A stretch of 64,000 bases of DNA. Source: Shinella kummerowiae. Its GTDB lineage: Bacteria; Pseudomonadota; Alphaproteobacteria; Rhizobiales; Rhizobiaceae. The stretch lies in contig NZ_WUMK01000002.1 of NCBI RefSeq assembly GCF_009827055.1, positions 620,001-684,000 of the forward strand, written 5' to 3'. Below the pieces are notes generated by a model. The model had not been told where the DNA came from, did not search any database, and saw only the letters and a program-made list of their open reading frames with translations. Both the position numbers and the translations under genes were made by a program. Position 1 is the first letter of the stretch, and every line of letters begins with the position of its first letter. Positions 1-9,411 of this stretch are shown here, one piece after another.

Positions 1-480
1 CGCGATGACGGACCGTTCCCCTCCGCCACCATGCGGCTGTCCGGCTTTCTCGACGAGGAATGGCAGCGGCCGGCCTACGAGATCGAGGACATCTATCTCG
101 ACATGCTGCAGAGCGGGCGCTACCGCGACGCGGCGGCCGGCCGCACGCTGGACGGTCCGCACCGCGCCGACCTGCTCATTCGCCACCGCGAGAAGGACAT
201 GGAGGCGGAGCGCTGCTCCACGGGCGAGCAGAAGGCGCTGCTCGTCGGTCTTATCCTCGCCCATGCCGGCCTCGTCGGCGGCATGACGGGCCATGCGCCG
301 GTGCTGCTGCTCGACGAGATCGCCGCCCATCTCGACGAGGGCCGGCGCGCCGCCCTGTTCGACCGGGTCGACGCGCTCGGCGGCCAGGCCTTCATGACCG
401 GCACCGACCGGTCGATGTTCGACGCGCTCGGCGAGCGCGCGCAGTTTCTCACCGTCTCGAACGGAGGCATTGTGACATGA
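1..480 (+). CDS. recF: DNA replication and repair protein RecF, C-terminal part (5' end outside window)
   Basis: RecF is an SMC-like ATPase that helps load RecA at single-stranded gaps. Only the last ~159 codons are visible; the frame is open to the window edge. The ABC-type signature is seen as STGEQKALLVGLIL, followed by Walker B and D-loop residues VLLLDEIAAHLDEGRR and a late GTDRSMF segment, the usual order at the end of RecF. The stop overlaps the start of the next gene (ATGA), so the two are probably translationally coupled. The N-terminal Walker A is outside the window and cannot be checked. Confidence 0.9.
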   Translation, partial: RDDGPFPSATMRLSGFLDEEWQRPAYEIEDIYLDMLQSGRYRDAAAGRTLDGPHRADLLIRHREKDMEAERCSTGEQKALLVGLILAHAGLVGGMTGHAPVLLLDEIAAHLDEGRRAALFDRVDALGGQAFMTGTDRSMFDALGERAQFLTVSNGGIVT

Positions 481-1235
481 CCGATCCCCTCAGCGCCGAC
501 GAAATCGACCGCTACCGCCGCCATATCGTGCTTGCCGAAATCGGCGGTGCAGGCCAGCAGAAGCTCAAGCAGGCGAACGTGCTGGTGATCGGCGCCGGTG
601 GCCTCGGCGCCCCCGTCATCCAGTATCTCGCCGCCGCCGGCATCGGCCATCTCGGCGTTACCGACGACGACACGGTGTCGCTGTCCAATCTCCAGCGCCA
701 GATCATCCACGACACGGCCGGCATCGGCATGGCGAAGATCGCCAGCGCCGAGACCGCTGTCACCCGCCTCAACCCGCATGTGCGTTTCTCCGGCATCGCG
801 GAACGGCTGACGGCGGAGAACGCGGCGTCATTGCTTGCCGGATACGATCTGCTCGTCGACGGTTCTGACAATTTCGACACGCGCTATCTCTCCGCCGATG
901 CCGCAGAAACCGCGCGCATTCCGCTCGTCACCGGCGCCGTCGGCCGGTTCGATGGCTCGCTGACCGTGCTGAAGCCCTACGAGGCCGGCGCGGATGGCGC
1001 CCTCAATCCCGGCTACCGCGACCTCTTCCCCTCCGCCCCGCCCCCGGGCGTCGTACCGGCCTGCGCGGAAGCCGGCATCGTCGGCGCGCTGACCGGCGTC
1101 ATCGGCACCTTGATGGCGATGGAGGTCATCAAGCTCGTCACCGGCGCCGGAGAGCCACTGGTGGGCCGCCTGATGCTGTATGACGGCCTCGCCGCACGGT
1201 TCGAGACGCTGAAGTACCGGCGGCGGAAGGGTTAG
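477..1235 (+). CDS. moeB: MoeB/ThiF/HesA-family E1-like adenylyltransferase
   Basis: A 252-residue E1-like enzyme that would adenylate the C-terminus of a MoaD/ThiS-type sulfur carrier for molybdopterin or thiamine synthesis. Visible are the nucleotide-binding loop VLVIGAGGLGAPVIQYLAAAG (split by convention after GLGAP), the DTVSLSNLQRQIIH segment, VDGSDNFDTRYL, and the conserved Cys region PACAEAGIVG. The structural zinc pairs of E. coli MoeB are absent: the CYRCLF-type pair reads GYRDLF and the protein ends KYRRRKG without the final CxxC. The start overlaps the recF stop by 4 bases. MoeB versus ThiF specificity is not certain. Confidence 0.85.
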   Translation: MTDPLSADEIDRYRRHIVLAEIGGAGQQKLKQANVLVIGAGGLGAPVIQYLAAAGIGHLGVTDDDTVSLSNLQRQIIHDTAGIGMAKIASAETAVTRLNPHVRFSGIAERLTAENAASLLAGYDLLVDGSDNFDTRYLSADAAETARIPLVTGAVGRFDGSLTVLKPYEAGADGALNPGYRDLFPSAPPPGVVPACAEAGIVGALTGVIGTLMAMEVIKLVTGAGEPLVGRLMLYDGLAARFETLKYRRRKG

Positions 1236-1261
1236 TTCTTACGACGAGACGGTCCTTCCTG

Positions 1262-1391
1262 CCCCTTCCCCCCCGCGGGGAGAAGGTCGCGGCAGCGGGA
1301 TGAGGGGGATATCGCAGGCATATCGGCTTGCTTGGCGCGCCACCCCCTCATCCGACCCTTCGGGCCACCTTCTCCCCGTGGGGGAGAAGGG
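1262..1391. repeat. RIME-like intergenic palindromic repeat, copy 1
   Basis: Two imperfect inverted halves. The left half runs CCCCTTCCCCCCCGCGGGG then AGAAGGT ... GGATGAGGGGG; the right half starts CCCCCTCATCCGACCC and ends TTCTCCCCGTGGGGGAGAAGG. It resembles the intergenic mosaic palindromes common in Rhizobiaceae. It fills the gap between convergent genes and may act as a transcript end or stabiliser. The same modules recur at 54715-54832 in the opposite half order. Confidence 0.7.
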
Positions 1392-1416
1392 AGTTGCGTC
1401 CCATGCAAACGTCTCG

Positions 1417-2421
1417 CTAGACCCGGCTCGGCAGCACGCGATCCGGCGGGCGGTGGCCGTCGAAGAAGGTGCGGATGTTGATCACCACCTTCTCGCCCAT
1501 GTCGACGCGGCCTTCGAGCGTCGCCGAGCTCATATGCGGCAGCAGCACGACCTTGCCCTCGGCGGCGAGTTTCAGGAGCTTGGGATTGACCGCCGGCTCG
1601 TTCTCGAACACGTCGAGGCCGGCGCCAGCGATCTTGCCTTCGCGCAGGCACTTGATCAGCGCCGTCTCGTCGATGATACCGCCGCGCGCCGTGTTGACGA
1701 TATAGCTCGACGGCTGCATCAGCTCGAGCCGACGGGCCGAGAGCAGGTGGTAGGTCGCCGGCGTCGAGGGGCAGTTGACCGAGACGATGTCGACGCGGGC
1801 GAGCATCTGGTCGAGGCTGTCCCAATAGGTCGCTTCCAGCGCGTCTTCGGTGTCCGGGCGCACGCGGTGGCGATTGTGGTAATGGATGGAGAGGCCGAAG
1901 GCCTTGGCGCGCTTGGCGACGGCGGTACCGATGCGGCCCATGCCGACGATGCCGAGGCGCTTGCCCCAGATGCGCCGGCCAAGCATCCAGGTCGGCGACC
2001 AGCCGGCCCATTCGCCCTTGCGGTCCGTCAGGATGCGCGCACCTTCCGCAAGCCTGCGAGGGGCGGCAAGAATCAGCGCCATCGTCATGTCGGCCGTATC
2101 TTCGGTCAGCACGTTCGGCGTGTTGGTGACGGTGATGCCGCGCCGGGCGGCCGCCTCGACATCGACATTGTCGACGCCATTGGAAAAGCAGGCGATCAAT
2201 TTCAGCTGCGGTCCGGCCTGCTCGATGAGCGCGGCGTCGATCCGGTCCGTCAGCGTCGGCACCAGCACGTCGGCCGATTTGACGGCGGCGACCAGCTCCG
2301 GCTGGCTGCGCGGCGTGTCGTCGATGTTGAGTTCCGCGTCGAACAGTTCGCGCATCCGGGTCTCTACGACCTCGGGCAGGCGGCGGGTGATATAGACCTT
2401 CGGTTTTTTCTTCTGGGTCAT
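1417..2421 (-). CDS. D-2-hydroxyacid dehydrogenase (glyoxylate/hydroxypyruvate reductase-like)
   Basis: A 334-residue NAD(P)H-dependent D-isomer-specific 2-hydroxyacid dehydrogenase. The Rossmann loop reads GIVGMGRIGTAVAKRAKAFG (~residues 158-177). Catalytic Arg lies in VNTARGGIIDE, the acid in the LDVFENEP region, and His in LLPHMSSAT near the C-terminus. These are typical of the glyoxylate reductase/hydroxypyruvate reductase branch (GyaR-like), which would fit the glyoxylate metabolism elsewhere in the window, but substrate cannot be fixed from sequence. The start ATG is followed by a basic KKKPKVYITRRLP segment. Monocistronic, convergent with moeB. Confidence 0.85.
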   Translation of the reverse strand: MTQKKKPKVYITRRLPEVVETRMRELFDAELNIDDTPRSQPELVAAVKSADVLVPTLTDRIDAALIEQAGPQLKLIACFSNGVDNVDVEAAARRGITVTNTPNVLTEDTADMTMALILAAPRRLAEGARILTDRKGEWAGWSPTWMLGRRIWGKRLGIVGMGRIGTAVAKRAKAFGLSIHYHNRHRVRPDTEDALEATYWDSLDQMLARVDIVSVNCPSTPATYHLLSARRLELMQPSSYIVNTARGGIIDETALIKCLREGKIAGAGLDVFENEPAVNPKLLKLAAEGKVVLLPHMSSATLEGRVDMGEKVVINIRTFFDGHRPPDRVLPSRV

Positions 2422-2601
2422 GGGATGTTCCGGCGTCCTGTTGACGGGTCCTTAACCAAGTTGGGCAAGGATTGCTTCATCAGGGGCATTTTCTACCAGA
2501 CCCGGTCGCGAAGACAATCCGCCCATCGTGCGGTCCCCGCGATTTGCCACCGCTGACCGGCATGGCGACCCGATGCCCTCATTCATTTGTGCGGATGTTC
2601 C

Positions 2602-3141
2602 ATGCGTAACCTTGTCGTGCGTCTCAGTCTCGCCGCTCTTGCCGGCATCATCGTTTCGGTCGCGGGCCTCCAGTCCGCCCATGCCCAGGCGGCCAAGGGG
2701 CCGAGCGGCCTGCCGCTGCCCCGCTTCGTCAGCCTCAAGGCAAAGAGCGTCAATCTGCGCGTCGGCCCGAGCGTCGATTATGCAGTGGCCTGGCGCTATC
2801 TGAAGTCCGGCGTTCCGGTCGAGATCATCCAGGAATATGACAATTGGCGCCGCATCCGCGATGCCGACGGCACGGAAGGCTGGGTCAACCAGGCGCTGCT
2901 GTCGGGCGAGCGCACCGCCGTGACCGCGCCTTGGATGCGCGGCAAGGGCGAAGACATCTATGTGAACATGCGCCGCGAGGGCATGCCGAATTCGACGCTT
3001 ATTGCCAAAATCCAGCCTGGCGTCGTCGTCAAGGTCGGCGAATGCAACGGCGACTGGTGCCGTGCCGAAGTGGACGGCACGGCGGGCTGGGTCTCGCAGA
3101 ACGAGATCTGGGGCGCCTATCCGGGCGAGGCTTTCAAATAA
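2602..3141 (+). CDS. exported SH3b-domain protein
   Basis: A 179-residue secreted protein. The ATG at 2602 (MRNLVVRLSLAALAGIIVSV) gives a clean signal peptide with cleavage after AHAQA; an upstream in-frame TTG at 2587 is less likely. Two tandem bacterial SH3 domains follow: the first includes SLKAKSVNLRVGPSVDYAV and ends EGWVNQALL, the second ends DGTAGWVSQNEIWGAYPGE. Such proteins usually bind peptidoglycan or other envelope polymers; no catalytic domain is present. The last 8 bases overlap the 3' end of the convergent kinase gene. Confidence 0.8.
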   Translation: MRNLVVRLSLAALAGIIVSVAGLQSAHAQAAKGPSGLPLPRFVSLKAKSVNLRVGPSVDYAVAWRYLKSGVPVEIIQEYDNWRRIRDADGTEGWVNQALLSGERTAVTAPWMRGKGEDIYVNMRREGMPNSTLIAKIQPGVVVKVGECNGDWCRAEVDGTAGWVSQNEIWGAYPGEAFK

Positions 3142-4126
3142 GGCCGACCTTCTTCGCCTCGTCCGCCAGCGACAGCAGCGGACGGGGACCGACCTGCTGG
3201 ATGACCAAACCGGCGGCAAGGCTGCCGAGCTTGCCGCAATCGGCAAGCGAGCGGCCCGCCGTGTAGCCGTAGAGGAAACCGGCGGCATAGAGATCGCCCG
3301 CACCCGTGGTATCGACGACGCTCGGAATACGGATGGCATCCACCTTGGTGCGCTCGCCCTTCGTCAGGACGACGGAGCCTTCCTCGCTCATCGTCACCGC
3401 TGCCAGACGGCAATCCTTGGCGATGCGGGTCAGCGCCTCCTCGAAATCCTCCGTCTCGTAAAGCGCCAGGGCTTCCGCCTTGTTGGCAAAGACGATGTCG
3501 ACGGTGCCGGAGCGCATGAGGTCGAGGAATTCGCCGCGATAGCGGTTTACGCAGAAACTGTCGGAGAGCGTCATCGACACTTTGCGGCCATGGGCGTGGG
3601 CGATGCGGGCGCATTCGCGGATCGCATCCTTGGCGCGCGGCGGATCCCACAGATAACCTTCGAAATAGGTGACCTTGGCCTCGGCCACGACCTGCTCTTC
3701 GACATCCTCCGGTCCCAGCTCGACGCAGGCGCCGAGATAGGTGTTCATCGAGCGCTCGCCATCGGGCGTGACGAAGATCATCGAGCGGGCGGTCGGCGGG
3801 GGGCCGGCGAGCGGCTTCGTTTCGAAATGCACGCCCTGGGCGCGGATATCGTGAATGAAAATGTCGCCGAGCTGGTCGTTGGCGATCTTGCCGAAATAGG
3901 CAGCCTTGCCACCGAAGCTTGCGACGCCGGAGGCGGTGTTGCCAGCGCTGCCGCCGGAAGCCTCGAGCGCGGGTCCCATGCGGGAATAGAGCAGTTCGGC
4001 ACGTTCGGCGTCGATGAGGTTCATCGCACCCTTGATGATGCCGTTGTCCGTGATGAAGTTTTCGTCGCAGCGCGCGATGATGTCGACGATGGCATTGCCA
4101 ACCGTCAGCACGTCAAATTTGGTCAT
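3134..4126 (-). CDS. PfkB-family carbohydrate/nucleoside kinase (adenosine kinase-like)
   Basis: A 330-residue ribokinase-superfamily enzyme. The N-terminal substrate region has GNAIVDIIAR and SGGSAGNTASGVASFGGKAAYFGKI; the C-terminal PfkB signature is VVDTTGAGDLYAAGFLYGY with the catalytic Asp in TGAGD. Similar proteins in rhizobia are annotated as adenosine kinase; the DUTGAGD-type motif with a tyrosine-rich following segment is consistent, but sugar kinases share the fold. The gene ends inside the last codons of the SH3 gene (8-base convergent overlap), so one hairpin or antisense termination must serve both. Confidence 0.8.
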   Translation of the reverse strand: MTKFDVLTVGNAIVDIIARCDENFITDNGIIKGAMNLIDAERAELLYSRMGPALEASGGSAGNTASGVASFGGKAAYFGKIANDQLGDIFIHDIRAQGVHFETKPLAGPPPTARSMIFVTPDGERSMNTYLGACVELGPEDVEEQVVAEAKVTYFEGYLWDPPRAKDAIRECARIAHAHGRKVSMTLSDSFCVNRYRGEFLDLMRSGTVDIVFANKAEALALYETEDFEEALTRIAKDCRLAAVTMSEEGSVVLTKGERTKVDAIRIPSVVDTTGAGDLYAAGFLYGYTAGRSLADCGKLGSLAAGLVIQQVGPRPLLSLADEAKKVGLI

Positions 4127-4193
4127 GCGGGATCCCGTCTCAGTTCGGTAAGAGCCGGGATGTGGTCTTAACGGATTTTCCGCAAGTTGAAAG

Positions 4194-4226
4194 AAAAAAG
4201 CCGCCGCGCCGTGTCCGGCGGGCGGC
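4194..4226 (-). terminator. Rho-independent terminator of efp
   Basis: On the minus strand a GC stem of 6+5 pairs with one bulged base (GCCGCC / GGCGGC and CGCCG / CGGCG around a 4-base loop) is followed by six T residues (A-run 4194-4199 on the plus strand). It lies 24 bases after the efp stop. Confidence 0.85.
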
Positions 4227-4249
4227 TTCAGGGTTTGCCGTTCGGCAAA

Positions 4250-4819
4250 TCAATCCTTGGCGCGTTCCACGTAGGAACCGTCTTCCGTCGCGATGACGAC
4301 GCGCGTACCGGCCGAAATGTGCGGCGGCACCAGCGTGCGCACGCCGTTCGACAGGATCGCCGGCTTGTAGGAGGACGACGCCGTCTGGCCCTTGACGACC
4401 GGCTCGGTCTCCATGATCTCGAGCGTGACGTGACGCGGCAGGTCGATGGCGATCGCGACGCCTTCATGCACCGACAGGATGACCGTCATGCCTTCCTGCA
4501 GGTAGGCCTTCAGATCGCCGATGTCTTCGACCGACATGGTGAGCTGGTCGTAGCTCTCCGGGTTCATGAAGTGGTAGCCTTCACCATCCTCGTAGAGGAA
4601 GTTGTGCTCGCGATCTTCCACGAAGGCGCGCTCGACCTGCTCGGTCGTGCGGTAGCGTTCGGAGACCTTCACGCCATCGGAGATGCGGCGCATGTCGACC
4701 TGGGTGACCGGCGTGCCCTTGCCCGGGTGGAAGTTCTGCGCCGTCAGCACGACATAGAGCTTGCCTTCGACCTCGAGGACATTGCCCTTGCGGACGGAAG
4801 AGGCGATGATCTTTACCAT
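4250..4819 (-). CDS. efp: translation elongation factor P
   Basis: A 189-residue EF-P, which binds between the ribosomal P and E sites and relieves stalling at polyproline. KOW-like domain I begins [20 protein letters not shown]; the modification loop reads HPGKG with the lysine at position 34, the residue that carries beta-lysine in the EpmA/EpmB pathway. OB domains II and III follow, ending GSYVERAKD. The frame stays open far upstream, but homology starts at this ATG, preceded by an AAGGA Shine-Dalgarno. It is divergent from epmA-epmB, so the modifier genes share its intergenic region. Confidence 0.97.
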   Translation of the reverse strand: MVKIIASSVRKGNVLEVEGKLYVVLTAQNFHPGKGTPVTQVDMRRISDGVKVSERYRTTEQVERAFVEDREHNFLYEDGEGYHFMNPESYDQLTMSVEDIGDLKAYLQEGMTVILSVHEGVAIAIDLPRHVTLEIMETEPVVKGQTASSSYKPAILSNGVRTLVPPHISAGTRVVIATEDGSYVERAKD

Positions 4820-4969
4820 AAGTCTTCCTTGTAACTGGATGGATCGCGTCGTAGAGGACCGTCTGAGACGCCTTCCCGGACGCTGAAAAAGCGTATTCGG
4901 GGCCGCAACTATCCTATATTCCGGCAAAACACCAGTCTCACCGCCGGCATGGCCGAAGAAACCTGTCAC

Positions 4970-6034
4970 ATGAGCGCCACACGCCAAAGACCCTCGCCCT
5001 GGTGGACGCCCGACGTCCATGCCGACCGCCGGCCGTTCCTGATGGCCCGCAACCGCATCCAGGCGGCGTTGCGCGGCTGGTTTGCGGCCCGCGATTTTGT
5101 CGAGGTGGACACGGCGACGCTGCAGGTCTCGCCCGGCAACGAGGCGCATCTGCACGCCTTCCAGACGGCCGCCATCGGCCATTCCGGCGCCGAGACGCCG
5201 CTTTACCTGCACACCTCGCCGGAATTCGCCTGCAAGAAGATCCTCGCCGCCGGCGAGCCGCGCATCGCCTGCTTCGCCCATGTCTATCGCAACCGCGAGC
5301 GCGGGCCGCTGCACCACCCGGAATTCACCATGCTGGAATGGTATCGCGCCGGCGAGACCTATGACGCGCTGATGGCCGATTGCGCCGAGATGCTGGCGCT
5401 TGCCGCCGAAGTCGCGGGCGTTTCCATGCTCACCTATCGCGGTGCTGTCTGCGATCCCAGGCAGGTGCCGGAACGGCTGACCGTGGCCGACGCCTTCCAG
5501 CGTCACGCGGGCATCGACCTCCTTGCATCGATCCATCCGGATGGCACGACGGACCGGCAGCATCTGGCTTCCGCCATGCAGGCGGCCGGTCTGCGCGTTG
5601 CTGAGGACGATACCTGGGCCGACCTGTTCAGCCGGGTGCTGGTGGAAAAGGTGGAGCCGGACCTCGGCTTCGGCCGCGCCACCTTTCTCTGCGAATATCC
5701 GGTGGCGGAAGCCGCCCTCGCGCGGCCGGCGCCGCATGACCGGCGTGTTGCCGAGCGGTTCGAACTCTATGCCTGCGGCGTGGAACTGGCCAATGCCTTC
5801 GGCGAACTGACGGACGCCGCCGAGCAGCGCCGGCGCTTCGAGCTGGAAATGGCTGAGAAGGCCCGCGTCTATGGCGAGACCTATCCGCTCGACGAGGATT
5901 TTTTGGCCGCCCTTGCTGTCATGCCCGAGGCGAGCGGCATCGCGCTCGGCTTCGACCGGCTGGTGATGCTGGCAACCGGCGCGTCGCGCATCGACCAGGT
6001 GATCTGGGCACCCGTCGTGGAGACGGCGCCATGA
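4970..6034 (+). CDS. epmA: EF-P--(R)-beta-lysine ligase EpmA
   Basis: A 354-residue class II lysyl-tRNA-synthetase paralogue lacking the anticodon-binding domain, which adenylates (R)-beta-lysine and transfers it to Lys34 of EF-P. Visible class II motifs are [34 protein letters not shown] (motif 2) and [15 protein letters not shown] (motif 3). The ATG at 4970 ([12 protein letters not shown]) fits family N-termini; an in-frame ATG 21 bases upstream adds an unlikely MAEETCH. The stop overlaps epmB (ATGA), so the pair is an operon. Confidence 0.95.
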   Translation: MSATRQRPSPWWTPDVHADRRPFLMARNRIQAALRGWFAARDFVEVDTATLQVSPGNEAHLHAFQTAAIGHSGAETPLYLHTSPEFACKKILAAGEPRIACFAHVYRNRERGPLHHPEFTMLEWYRAGETYDALMADCAEMLALAAEVAGVSMLTYRGAVCDPRQVPERLTVADAFQRHAGIDLLASIHPDGTTDRQHLASAMQAAGLRVAEDDTWADLFSRVLVEKVEPDLGFGRATFLCEYPVAEAALARPAPHDRRVAERFELYACGVELANAFGELTDAAEQRRRFELEMAEKARVYGETYPLDEDFLAALAVMPEASGIALGFDRLVMLATGASRIDQVIWAPVVETAP

Positions 6035-7092
6035 CGGCGGCACGCAGCCTGACGACGGTGGCGGAACTCGTCGACGCCGGCCTCATTGCCGAGACCAAGC
6101 GCGCCGAGACGGCCGCCGTTGCCGAGCGCTATGCCGTCGCCGTCACGCCGTCGCTGGTCTCCTTGATGGATGCCACCGATCCGCTCGACCCGATCGCCCG
6201 CCAGTTCCTTCCCGATGCCGCCGAACTGGTGACGCTGCCGGAGGAACGCGCCGACCCGATCGGCGATCTCGCACACAGCCCCGTCGAGGGCATCGTGCAC
6301 CGTTACCCGGATCGCGTGCTTTTGAAAGCCGTGCATGTCTGCCCGGTCTATTGCCGCTTCTGCTTCCGCCGCGAAATGGTCGGGCCGGAGGGGCTTGGCA
6401 CGCTGTCGGCAAAGGCGCTCGATGCGGCGATCGCCTATATCGCCGAACGCCCGGAAATCTGGGAGGTGATCCTGACCGGCGGCGACCCGCTCGTGCTCTC
6501 CCCGCGCCGGCTGCAGGCGATCATGGAACGGCTTGCGGCCATTCCCCATGTGAAGATCGTGCGTTTCCATACCCGCGTGCCCGTGGTCGATCCCGCGCGC
6601 ATCGATGCGGCTCTCGTGGCGGCGCTGAAGGCCTCCGGCAAGACGACCTATGTGGCGCTCCACGCCAACCACCCGCGCGAGTTCACGCCGGAGGCCCGCG
6701 CCGCCATCGCCCGGATCGTCGAGAGCGGACTGGTGATGATCAGCCAGACGGTGCTTTTGAAGGGCATCAACGACGACGCGGACGTGCTGGCGGACCTGAT
6801 GCGCACCTTCGTCGAGAACCGCATCAAACCCTATTACCTGCATCATCCGGATCTCGCGCCGGGCACGTCGCATTTCCGCCTGACACTCGCCGAAGGTAGG
6901 ACGCTGGTCGAAAGCCTCCGCGGCCGCGTCTCCGGCCTCTGCCAGCCGACCTATATCCTCGACATTCCCGGCGGGCACGGCAAGGTGCGGGCGGATTCAC
7001 GTGCTGTCGAGGAAGCGGACAACGGCTGTTTTCGTGTGCGCGATTTCCGCGGCACCACGCATGTTTATCCGCCGGAGGACGGCCAGGCTTAG
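6031..7092 (+). CDS. epmB: EF-P beta-lysylation protein EpmB (lysine 2,3-aminomutase family)
   Basis: A 353-residue radical-SAM, PLP-dependent lysine 2,3-aminomutase that makes beta-lysine for EF-P. The iron-sulfur motif CPVYCRFCF (CxxxCxxC) is near residue 110, preceded by [14 protein letters not shown]; the [12 protein letters not shown] segment and the late IPGGHGKV, with the PLP lysine, are in place. Length is that of EpmB rather than of the longer KamA of lysine fermenters, and coupling to epmA supports the EF-P role. No epmC hydroxylase is seen here. Confidence 0.93.
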   Translation: MTAARSLTTVAELVDAGLIAETKRAETAAVAERYAVAVTPSLVSLMDATDPLDPIARQFLPDAAELVTLPEERADPIGDLAHSPVEGIVHRYPDRVLLKAVHVCPVYCRFCFRREMVGPEGLGTLSAKALDAAIAYIAERPEIWEVILTGGDPLVLSPRRLQAIMERLAAIPHVKIVRFHTRVPVVDPARIDAALVAALKASGKTTYVALHANHPREFTPEARAAIARIVESGLVMISQTVLLKGINDDADVLADLMRTFVENRIKPYYLHHPDLAPGTSHFRLTLAEGRTLVESLRGRVSGLCQPTYILDIPGGHGKVRADSRAVEEADNGCFRVRDFRGTTHVYPPEDGQA

Positions 7093-7129
7093 CGCCGAAG
7101 CGGAGGTCCAAGCCTTGCCCGACACTCAG

Positions 7130-7207
7130 CCGTCATCCTCGGGCTCGACCCGAGGATCCATGCGGCACCGTTGGCGTGGATGGTCGGATCAAGCCCGACC
7201 ATGACGG
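7130..7207. repeat. REP-like palindromic element with two hairpins
   Basis: Bounded by inverted CCGTCAT / ATGACGG. It holds two perfect hairpins: ATCCTCGGG (7135-7143) with CCCGAGGAT (7149-7157), and ATGGTCGG (7180-7187) with CCGACCAT (7195-7202). Elements with a GTCATCCTCGGGCTxGACC core are abundant between genes in alphaproteobacteria. It sits between convergent epmB and the chemoreceptor gene. Confidence 0.75.
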
Positions 7208-7224
7208 AGGGAGAGGTTTCCATC

Positions 7225-9255
7225 TCAAAACTCTTCCCAATCGCCGTCCGGCCCCTTGTCCTGGCGTACGCCCAAGGCACCGGCCAGCTTTTCGCTGAGG
7301 GCGAGTGCGGGCGAACTGACCGGGCGCGCGCCGCTGCCGGCCGGCTTGACGTTCCACTGGCCGGACGACTTGCGGACAAGTGCCGGCGCCGGGGCAATGG
7401 GCGGGGCCACCGGGGCGGAGGGCACGACATGGAGGTGGGGGGCCTGCCGGCTGTGACCGGCCGCCGTGCTGCCGCCGACGTTGAAGCGGCCGATCAGCGC
7501 GTTCAGCGCGTGCACTTCCGACGCGAGACCGTGGCTTGCCGCCGTCGTCTCCTCGACCATGGCGGCATTTTTCTGCGTGCCCTGATCCATCGTGTTGACG
7601 GCAGTGTTGATTTCCTGAAGGCCGGTCGACTGTTCGCGGGCGGCCTCGACGATCGCCTGCACGTGGCTGTTGATCTCCTGCACCTCGCCGACGATGGTCT
7701 GGAGCGAACGGCCCGTCTCGCCGACGAGCGATACGCCGGTGCGCACCTGTTCGCCGGAGGTGTTGATCAGCGTCTTGATTTCCTTGGCGGCCTTTGCCGA
7801 GCGCTGGGCAAGCTCGCGCACTTCCTGTGCGACGACGGCAAACCCCTTGCCGGCCTCGCCCGCGCGCGCCGCTTCCACGCCGGCATTCAGTGCCAGCAGG
7901 TTCGTCTGGAAGGCGATGTCGTCGATGACGCCGATGATGCTGGTGATCTCGCTCGACGACTTTTCGATTTCCTGCATGGCCGAAACGGCGCGACGCACGA
8001 TCTCGCCGGATTTTTCGGCGCCCGAGCGGGTGCGGCCGACGAGGGCTCCGGCCTCTTCGGCGCGCTTGGTCGAATCCTTGACGGTCGTGGTGATCTGTTC
8101 GAGGGCTGCGGCCGTCTCCTCGACGGACGCCGCCTGCTGCTCGGTGCGGCGCGACAGGTCATCGGCGGCGGCACGGATCTGGCTGGCGCCGGCGTCGATC
8201 GCCCTTGCATTCTCGCCGACCTCGCGCAGCGCATCACTGAGGCGCGAGACCGAGGCGTTGAAATCGTCACGCAACCGGTCGAGATCACCATCGAAGGGCT
8301 GCTCGATGCGGCAGGTCATGTCGCCGGCGGCAAGCTTGCCGAGCGCATCGGCAAGGCTCGAAACGGCCTCCTGCACGCGGCCGCTGTCGCGGGTGCGCTC
8401 CGCCTCGCGCGCCTGGCGCTCGCCGTCCGCCCGACGGCGGTCGTCCTCGCCCTGGCGCTCCAGGCGCTGCCGCTCGGCGGCGTTGTCGCGGAAGATGGCA
8501 ACGGTGCCGGCCATCTCGCCGATTTCGTCGGTGCGGTCGGCGTGCGGGATGGTGACCGTTGCGTCGCCACCGGCCAGGCGCTTCATCGCAGCCCCCAGGC
8601 CGTTCAGCGGTTTGACCACGCGGCGGTTGACCAGAAAGATCGCGGCGATGGCGATACCCATGGCGACGGCGAGCGACGCCCAGGTCAAGGCGAAGGCCGA
8701 GCCTTCTTCCCCGCGCGCGGCAAGGATCGTCTCTTCGGTAATTTTCTGGGTACGGGCGACGAGATCGTTGAGCGAGGCGGTGATCGCATCGGCGCTCGCC
8801 TGCATCGGCCCCTTGTAGACTTCCAGCGCCGGGCCCTTGGCGGCGATGGCGGAGAACTGGATGAGTTTGGCGGATTCGTCGATATAGGTCTTCAACGTCG
8901 CCTTGATGCTGTCGACTTCCGCGACCGTCGCCGCATCGCCGCTGTTGGCGGCGCCGTAACCATCGACCATGCCGGCAAAGGCATCGGCGCGCTCCTTGAT
9001 GCGCGCTTCGATGCGGCCGATCTCGTCCGGATCCATCGACAGCAGGTGTTCTGAGTAAGTTGCGTTGAGTTCGGAGAAGGCGTGGCTCAGTTGCAGGATG
9101 CTGCTCATCTGCGGCATGCGCTCCGCGCCGATCCGCTCGATATGGCCGGTCATCGTCGAGAGCGAGCGGAAGGCGACGGCACCTTGCAGCGCCCCCAGGA
9201 TGACCATGAGGACGAAGAGCGCGGGCAGAAGCCTGCTGATCCGGACGTTGCGCAT
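7225..9255 (-). CDS. methyl-accepting chemotaxis protein with C-terminal CheR-docking pentapeptide
   Basis: A 676-residue transmembrane chemoreceptor. TM1 is at ~residues 9-29 and TM2 at ~190-210 ([19 protein letters not shown]), enclosing a ~160-residue four-helix-type periplasmic domain. A HAMP domain, a second HAMP-like linker and a long MCP signalling domain follow; the hairpin tip includes [20 protein letters not shown]. The extreme C-terminus, GDWEEF, fits the xWxxF tether that recruits CheR and CheB. Ligand unknown. A CtrA-type box lies 68 bases upstream of the start. No che genes are nearby, so it is an orphan receptor. Confidence 0.93.
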   Translation of the reverse strand: MRNVRISRLLPALFVLMVILGALQGAVAFRSLSTMTGHIERIGAERMPQMSSILQLSHAFSELNATYSEHLLSMDPDEIGRIEARIKERADAFAGMVDGYGAANSGDAATVAEVDSIKATLKTYIDESAKLIQFSAIAAKGPALEVYKGPMQASADAITASLNDLVARTQKITEETILAARGEEGSAFALTWASLAVAMGIAIAAIFLVNRRVVKPLNGLGAAMKRLAGGDATVTIPHADRTDEIGEMAGTVAIFRDNAAERQRLERQGEDDRRRADGERQAREAERTRDSGRVQEAVSSLADALGKLAAGDMTCRIEQPFDGDLDRLRDDFNASVSRLSDALREVGENARAIDAGASQIRAAADDLSRRTEQQAASVEETAAALEQITTTVKDSTKRAEEAGALVGRTRSGAEKSGEIVRRAVSAMQEIEKSSSEITSIIGVIDDIAFQTNLLALNAGVEAARAGEAGKGFAVVAQEVRELAQRSAKAAKEIKTLINTSGEQVRTGVSLVGETGRSLQTIVGEVQEINSHVQAIVEAAREQSTGLQEINTAVNTMDQGTQKNAAMVEETTAASHGLASEVHALNALIGRFNVGGSTAAGHSRQAPHLHVVPSAPVAPPIAPAPALVRKSSGQWNVKPAGSGARPVSSPALALSEKLAGALGVRQDKGPDGDWEEF

Positions 9256-9322
9256 AACAGTTCCCTGATTTTCTGGCGCCGCACGGCGTCGTGCGTGTAC
9301 GCGAAAGTCTAGGAGCGGTCGT

Positions 9323-9337
9323 TTAACGCCGGCTTAA
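9323..9337. promoter_or_regulatory. CtrA-type box TTAA-N7-TTAA between chemoreceptor and EI24 genes
   Basis: TTAA at 9323-9326 and 9334-9337 separated by CGCCGGC, an exact match to the full CtrA consensus spacing. It is 68 bases upstream of the chemoreceptor ATG and 75 bases upstream of the EI24 ATG, so it could act on either divergent gene. Motility and chemotaxis genes are classical CtrA targets in this class. Confidence 0.5.
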
Positions 9338-9411
9338 TGCACGGCCATAACCTCCTGCCTTGCCGGGCGCTTTTCCACACCCTACATGCGACAACGAACA
9401 GGAGTTTCTTG

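Noticed and set aside
4820-6043. N-terminal extension of EF-P by ~400 codons
   Set aside because: The extension is antisense to epmA; true EF-P starts at 4819 with a good SD.
7171-9054. Long open frame antisense to the chemoreceptor gene (627 codons)
   Set aside because: High-GC shadow frame; Arg/Ala/Gly-rich without family similarity, and the opposite strand encodes an unmistakable chemoreceptor.
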